A stretch of DNA of 44,371 nucleotides from assembly GCA_014896555.1 (NCBI GenBank), contig JADBKC010000007.1:1-44371 (forward strand). The letters run 5' to 3'. The DNA is from Caryophanales bacterium (lineage in GTDB: Bacteria > Bacillota > Bacilli > Bacillales > DSM-4216). Positions 41,005 through 44,371 of this stretch are shown here, one piece after another; position 1 is the first letter of the stretch, and every line of letters begins with the position of its first letter. The notes under the pieces were generated by a model. That model was given only the letters and a program-made list of their open reading frames with translations. It was not told the DNA's origin and made no database searches. Made by a program: the position numbers and the translations under genes.

Positions 41005-43170
41005 TTAGTTGTTTGCAGTAATGACGATGTGATCATTTTCCAGCACGGCTTTTAAATGTTTCACATCTGGATGGTCCAACAGGAAATCAGCAATAGGATC
41101 TTCCAAATGTTCTTGGATGACTCGGCGTAGCGGACGAGCGCCAAACTCTGGATGATAGCCGAGTTCTGCTAGTTTCATTTTCGCTTCAGGTGTTACTTCG
41201 ATTGCCATTTCTTGTTCTTTTAATGATTCGTTTAATTCTTCCAACATCAAATCGACAATCTTCTTCAATTCTTCTTTTCCTAAAGGTTTAAACTCAATGA
41301 TGCTGTCAAAACGGTTGAGAAATTCCGGCTTAAAGTAATTTTTCAAAGAATCAAGAACGGAACTTTCGCTTTTTTCATTTCCTTTTTCAAATCCAACCGT
41401 AATCGTTTTAACGGATTGTCCAGCGTTGCTGGTTGCGATAATAACGGTGTCTTTAAAGCTTACAGTTCGTCCTTGGCTATCAGTCAACCGTCCATCTTCC
41501 AATATTTGCAAGAACATATGTTGAACATCTGGATGAGCTTTTTCAATTTCATCCAACAAGATGATGCTGTACGGGTTTCGGCGAACTTTTTCTGTTAATT
41601 GACCAGCTTCTTCATGACCGACATAACCAGGAGGAGAACCGATCAATTTTGACACGCTGTGTTTTTCCATATATTCACTCATATCGAGACGAATCATCGC
41701 ATCTTTTGAACCAAACAATTCTTCAGCAAGCGTTTTGCTTAATTCCGTTTTTCCTACTCCTGTAGGACCGACGAACAAGAAAGAGCCGATGGGACGATTT
41801 TTCGCTTTAAGGCCGGCACGGCTTCTTTTGATTGCTTTCGCCACTTTTTTGACTGCTTCATCTTGGCCGATGACTTTTTTCGCTAAGTTTTCTTCCAAGT
41901 GCTTCATTTTTTCTTGCTCATCTTGTTGCAATTTGCCGACCGGAATTCCCGTTTTCTTTTCAATAATCTCTTGTATATGGGCGACGGTTACGACTGGACG
42001 AATGTTGGAATCAACATTGCTGTTTAGTTGTTTTTCAAGAACGGCTTCTTCGTCTCTTAATTTAGCGGCCAGTTCATAATTTTCTTCTTGCAGAGCTTTT
42101 TCTTTTTCTTTCGCTATTTGATTCAAACGCGCTTGAATAGCGTCTTTATCGTGTGTGCTAATGGTTAAGTTTAATTTTGAACCAGCTTCGTCCATTAAAT
42201 CAATGGCTTTGTCTGGCAAGAAACGGTCTTGGATATAGCGGTGCGATAAATGGACACAGGCCGCTAATGCGTCATCCGTGTATTGGACGCCGTGGTAATC
42301 TTCATAGCGTTTCTTTAAACCTTTCAGTATTTCCAAAGCTTTTTCTGGTGCTGGTTCATCCACTTGAACTGGTTGGAAGCGGCGTTCCAAAGCAGCATCT
42401 TTTTCGATTTGTCGATATTCTTTTAATGTAGTGGCACCGATCACTTGTAATTCTCCACGAGCGAGCGCCGGTTTTAAAATATTTCCGGCATCCATAGATC
42501 CTTCAGCGGATCCAGCTCCCACTAGGAGATGAATTTCGTCGATAAAGAGTATAATATTTTTTCGTTTTTGCAGTTCTGCTATTAATTGCTTCATTCTTTG
42601 CTCAAATTGTCCGCGAATTCCTGTATTCGCAACGAGCGAAGCGACATCTAGCAAATACACTTCTTTATTTTTCAGTTTGGAAGGAACGGAACCTTCAGCG
42701 ATTTTTAAAGCCAACCCTTCGGCGATTGCCGTTTTACCGACACCAGGTTCACCAATCAGGACAGGATTGTTTTTATTTCTTCTATTTAAAATTTCAATTA
42801 CACGGTTGATTTCTTCGTCGCGACCAATAACAGGATCGATGATGCCGGCTCTTGCCGCATTCGTTAAGTTGCGGCCAAACTGATCAAGAAAACTGTTTCC
42901 ATTTCCGACTTGGTTCGGCTGTGCTTGGTAAGGAAAAGCGTTTAGGGTTCCATTGTCAAATGGAGGATGTTCCCCAAAGCCTTTAAAGAAATCATCGAAT
43001 GGAAATCCTCCAAAATTCATGAACATAGGCATCCCTCCATGCAATTGACCTATTGATTGTTTCTCTTTTTCATAACATTCTTTACAAAAATGGTAATCTT
43101 TCGATTGTCCATTGACTTGCAAATGAAGGTTAATATTGGCAGGTTTTTGATGGCATCTTTCACAGAGCAT
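41005..43170 (-). CDS. clpE: ATP-dependent Clp protease ATP-binding subunit ClpE
   Basis: HSP100 unfoldase of 721 residues that feeds proteins to ClpP under heat and protein-folding stress. N-terminal zinc finger C3-x2-C6 ... C29-x2-C32, which is diagnostic for ClpE; a short linker; AAA module 1 with [14 protein letters not shown] and Walker B ILFIDEIH; a UVR-type coiled coil ([20 protein letters not shown]); AAA module 2 with [13 protein letters not shown] and [12 protein letters not shown]; then the C-terminal [28 protein letters not shown] is 9 bases before the ATG. Three CtsR boxes in and behind the promoter show heat-shock control, with strong repression at rest. Confidence 0.98.
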   Translation of the reverse strand: MLCERCHQKPANINLHLQVNGQSKDYHFCKECYEKEKQSIGQLHGGMPMFMNFGGFPFDDFFKGFGEHPPFDNGTLNAFPYQAQPNQVGNGNSFLDQFGRNLTNAARAGIIDPVIGRDEEINRVIEILNRRNKNNPVLIGEPGVGKTAIAEGLALKIAEGSVPSKLKNKEVYLLDVASLVANTGIRGQFEQRMKQLIAELQKRKNIILFIDEIHLLVGAGSAEGSMDAGNILKPALARGELQVIGATTLKEYRQIEKDAALERRFQPVQVDEPAPEKALEILKGLKKRYEDYHGVQYTDDALAACVHLSHRYIQDRFLPDKAIDLMDEAGSKLNLTISTHDKDAIQARLNQIAKEKEKALQEENYELAAKLRDEEAVLEKQLNSNVDSNIRPVVTVAHIQEIIEKKTGIPVGKLQQDEQEKMKHLEENLAKKVIGQDEAVKKVAKAIKRSRAGLKAKNRPIGSFLFVGPTGVGKTELSKTLAEELFGSKDAMIRLDMSEYMEKHSVSKLIGSPPGYVGHEEAGQLTEKVRRNPYSIILLDEIEKAHPDVQHMFLQILEDGRLTDSQGRTVSFKDTVIIATSNAGQSVKTITVGFEKGNEKSESSVLDSLKNYFKPEFLNRFDSIIEFKPLGKEELKKIVDLMLEELNESLKEQEMAIEVTPEAKMKLAELGYHPEFGARPLRRVIQEHLEDPIADFLLDHPDVKHLKAVLENDHIVITANN

Positions 43171-43199
43171 TTATTTCAACCTCCTTCAAAGGTTTTGAC

Positions 43200-43217
43200 T
43201 TTGACTAACTTTGACCT
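43200..43217 (-). promoter_or_regulatory. CtsR operator 3 in the clpE leader
   Basis: On the minus strand AGGTCAAAGTTAGTCAAA, the two GGTCAAA/AGTCAAA heptads three bases apart, 30 bases before the start codon. Confidence 0.85.
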
Positions 43218-43299
43218 TTAAGGTATAAGTCAAAAGTGATGAATTTGAACTTTTCATATGAAGTATTCATTTGATTTTCTGCAGAGGTTCTCAATAAAG

Positions 43300-43317
43300 T
43301 TTGACTATCTTTGACCT
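43300..43317 (-). promoter_or_regulatory. CtsR operator 1 downstream of the clpE -10
   Basis: On the minus strand AGGTCAAAGATAGTCAAA, a perfect heptad repeat (GGTCAAA-n3-AGTCAAA), located at about +5 to +22 of the transcript. Confidence 0.92.
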
Positions 43318-43326
43318 TTCGCTTTT

Positions 43327-43355
43327 ATTATAGTCTGACTATCTTTGACTTTCAA
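43327..43355 (-). promoter_or_regulatory. clpE promoter with CtsR operator 2 between -35 and -10
   Basis: Minus-strand TTGAAA (43355-43350), a spacer of exactly 17 bases, TATAAT (43332-43327). The spacer is AGTCAAAGATAGTCAGA-like, a CtsR heptad repeat with one mismatch, so repressor binding blocks polymerase directly. Confidence 0.9.
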
Positions 43356-43480
43356 GTGTTTTTTTAAAATTTTTTTGTCATCATGGAGAATAGATTTTTT
43401 AGAATAAAATTTTCTTTCTACTTATGAAGGCGAATGATTTTACATACATATGGACTAGGGGAAGAATTGGGGGAGGATTC

Positions 43481-44371
43481 GTGAAAGCTTTTTATGGCGC
43501 TCTTCAAATTGCGTTTGTTTACGTAGGAACAGTGATTGGAGCGGGGTTTGCAACGGGAAAGGAAATTGTAGAGTTTTTTACTCAGTTTGGATTGATGGGG
43601 TTCCTCGGAATCATGGTAAGCGGCTATTTGTTTATTGTTATGGGAACGAAGACGATGAAATTGGCGATAAAGTTAAAAGCTCAATCTTATGAAGAATTAA
43701 ATGAATATTTATTTGGCAAAAAGATTGCTTTCTTTTTCAATATGGGCATGATGGCTATGTTGATTTGTGTATCGGGTGTTATGCTGGCCGGGGCTGGAGC
43801 ACTTTTTGAGGAACAATTAGGATTATCGAAGCAATTTGGGATTTGGCTGACGATTTTTGGGGGGTTGATTGTGATGATCAACGGAACAAAAGGACTGTTT
43901 GCTGTCAATTCGTTTGTTGTTCCGCTGATGATTACTTTTAACCTTATTGTTTTTTTTCTTTCAGCCCAAACCCCGGAATTTTTTTCTTCTGTTTTTTCGA
44001 CATCCTCTTTCGATATGAGTATTCAGTCGGTTGCGAGTCCTTTTGCATATACAGCTTTTAATTTGGCGCTTGCACAAGCAGTATTAGTTCCCGTTGCCGC
44101 AGAGATCAATGACGTAAGAACGATCCAATGGGGGGGAATCATTGGGGGCTTATTTTTGACAATCATTCTCCTTTCGAGCCATTTCGTTTTGCTGCAGCTT
44201 CCTGATGCAACTAATTTGGAAATACCGATGGCAAGCGTTATGAATAACGTCGCCTATGGAATTTCAGGCATTTATTTATGTATGATTTACGGTGAAATTT
44301 TTACATCGATTATCGGAAATATATATGGACTGGAAAGACAACTGAGTCAGTACTTGCCTATACGGCCGTTT
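43481..44371 (+). CDS. ykvI: YkvI-like membrane transporter (partial, cut by window end)
   Basis: First 297 codons of a membrane protein that continues past the window. GTG start with GGGGGAGG 6 bases upstream. The opening AFVYVGTVIGAGFATGKEIV is the pattern of the YkvI family within the amino-acid/polyamine-type (LeuT-fold) transporters, with the broken first helix around GAGFATG. Eight or so membrane helices are visible. In B. subtilis ykvI follows clpE and precedes queCDEF. Substrate unknown. It lies divergently from clpE. Confidence 0.88.
   Translation, partial: MKAFYGALQIAFVYVGTVIGAGFATGKEIVEFFTQFGLMGFLGIMVSGYLFIVMGTKTMKLAIKLKAQSYEELNEYLFGKKIAFFFNMGMMAMLICVSGVMLAGAGALFEEQLGLSKQFGIWLTIFGGLIVMINGTKGLFAVNSFVVPLMITFNLIVFFLSAQTPEFFSSVFSTSSFDMSIQSVASPFAYTAFNLALAQAVLVPVAAEINDVRTIQWGGIIGGLFLTIILLSSHFVLLQLPDATNLEIPMASVMNNVAYGISGIYLCMIYGEIFTSIIGNIYGLERQLSQYLPIRPF

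Noticed and set aside
1-44371. CRISPR arrays, tRNA or rRNA genes, prophage or transposase genes
   Set aside because: None found: no spaced direct repeats, no CCA-ended cloverleaf pattern, and no recognisable phage or transposase protein.

Overview
The window is chromosomal DNA of an endospore-forming member of the Bacillaceae. Evidence: an alpha/beta-type small acid-soluble spore protein, a Spo0E-type phosphatase, two sporulation-type histidine kinases, SAM-I, cobalamin and yybP-ykoY riboswitches, CtsR and PerR operators, and local gene order like that of Bacillus subtilis (ykrP-kinE-ogt, spo0E, kinD, mhqR, clpE, ykvI, with queF at the other end). The moderate G+C and the gene mix would suit a thermotolerant Bacillus such as B. 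smithii, but the species cannot be fixed from here. I saw no phage, insertion sequence, CRISPR array, tRNA or rRNA.

Layout. 1-2.1 kb: queF, a sucrase/ferredoxin-like protein and a cold-shock protein. 2.4-6.3 kb: a decayed spore transglutaminase gene (tgl), an AmhX-type amidohydrolase and an N-acylamino-acid racemase/o-succinylbenzoate synthase. 6.3-13.4 kb: an operon of six genes behind a cobalamin riboswitch, the highlight of the window. 13.6-17.5 kb (minus strand): a cytoplasmic formate dehydrogenase with accessory small genes. 17.9-21.5 kb: a YozQ-like protein, catalase with PerR-type boxes, and uppP flanked by an inverted pair of identical hairpins. 21.7-24.3 kb: a SAM-I riboswitch with metI-metC. 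24.5-31.5 kb: a GlsB-type membrane protein, a broken M42 peptidase gene (yhfE), a YueH-like protein, an NCS2 permease, release factor 3, a membrane protein with a coupled 21-codon ORF, a Mn2+ riboswitch with a TerC-family exporter, and small spore-type genes. 31.5-44.4 kb: a B12-binding radical SAM protein, an acyltransferase, KinE-like and KinD-like kinases, Ogt, Spo0E-like, MhqR, ClpE under CtsR, and a YkvI-like transporter cut by the window end.

The central system: a strong sigma-A-like promoter and cobalamin riboswitch precede (i) a wall-anchored protein (LPNTS) with two DUF4430 domains (the fold of the transcobalamin/intrinsic-factor beta domain) and an alpha/alpha-toroid domain, (ii) a class D sortase matching that signal, (iii) a lipoprotein with a third DUF4430 domain on a long Pro/Ser/Thr/Lys stalk, and (iv) a complete ECF transporter (T, fused A-A, S), nearly all translationally coupled. 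I read this as a Gram-positive relay for scavenging cobamides: capture at the wall, hand-over at the membrane, import by ECF. In this copy the lipoprotein gene carries a one-base frameshift in its DUF4430 domain, so the relay may be damaged, or the base call may be wrong. Likely B12 users include the radical SAM protein at 31.6-33.3 kb and, off-window, queuosine synthesis.

Three genes (tgl, the lipoprotein, yhfE) are disrupted in ways visible at base level, and a fourth possible relic precedes mhqR.
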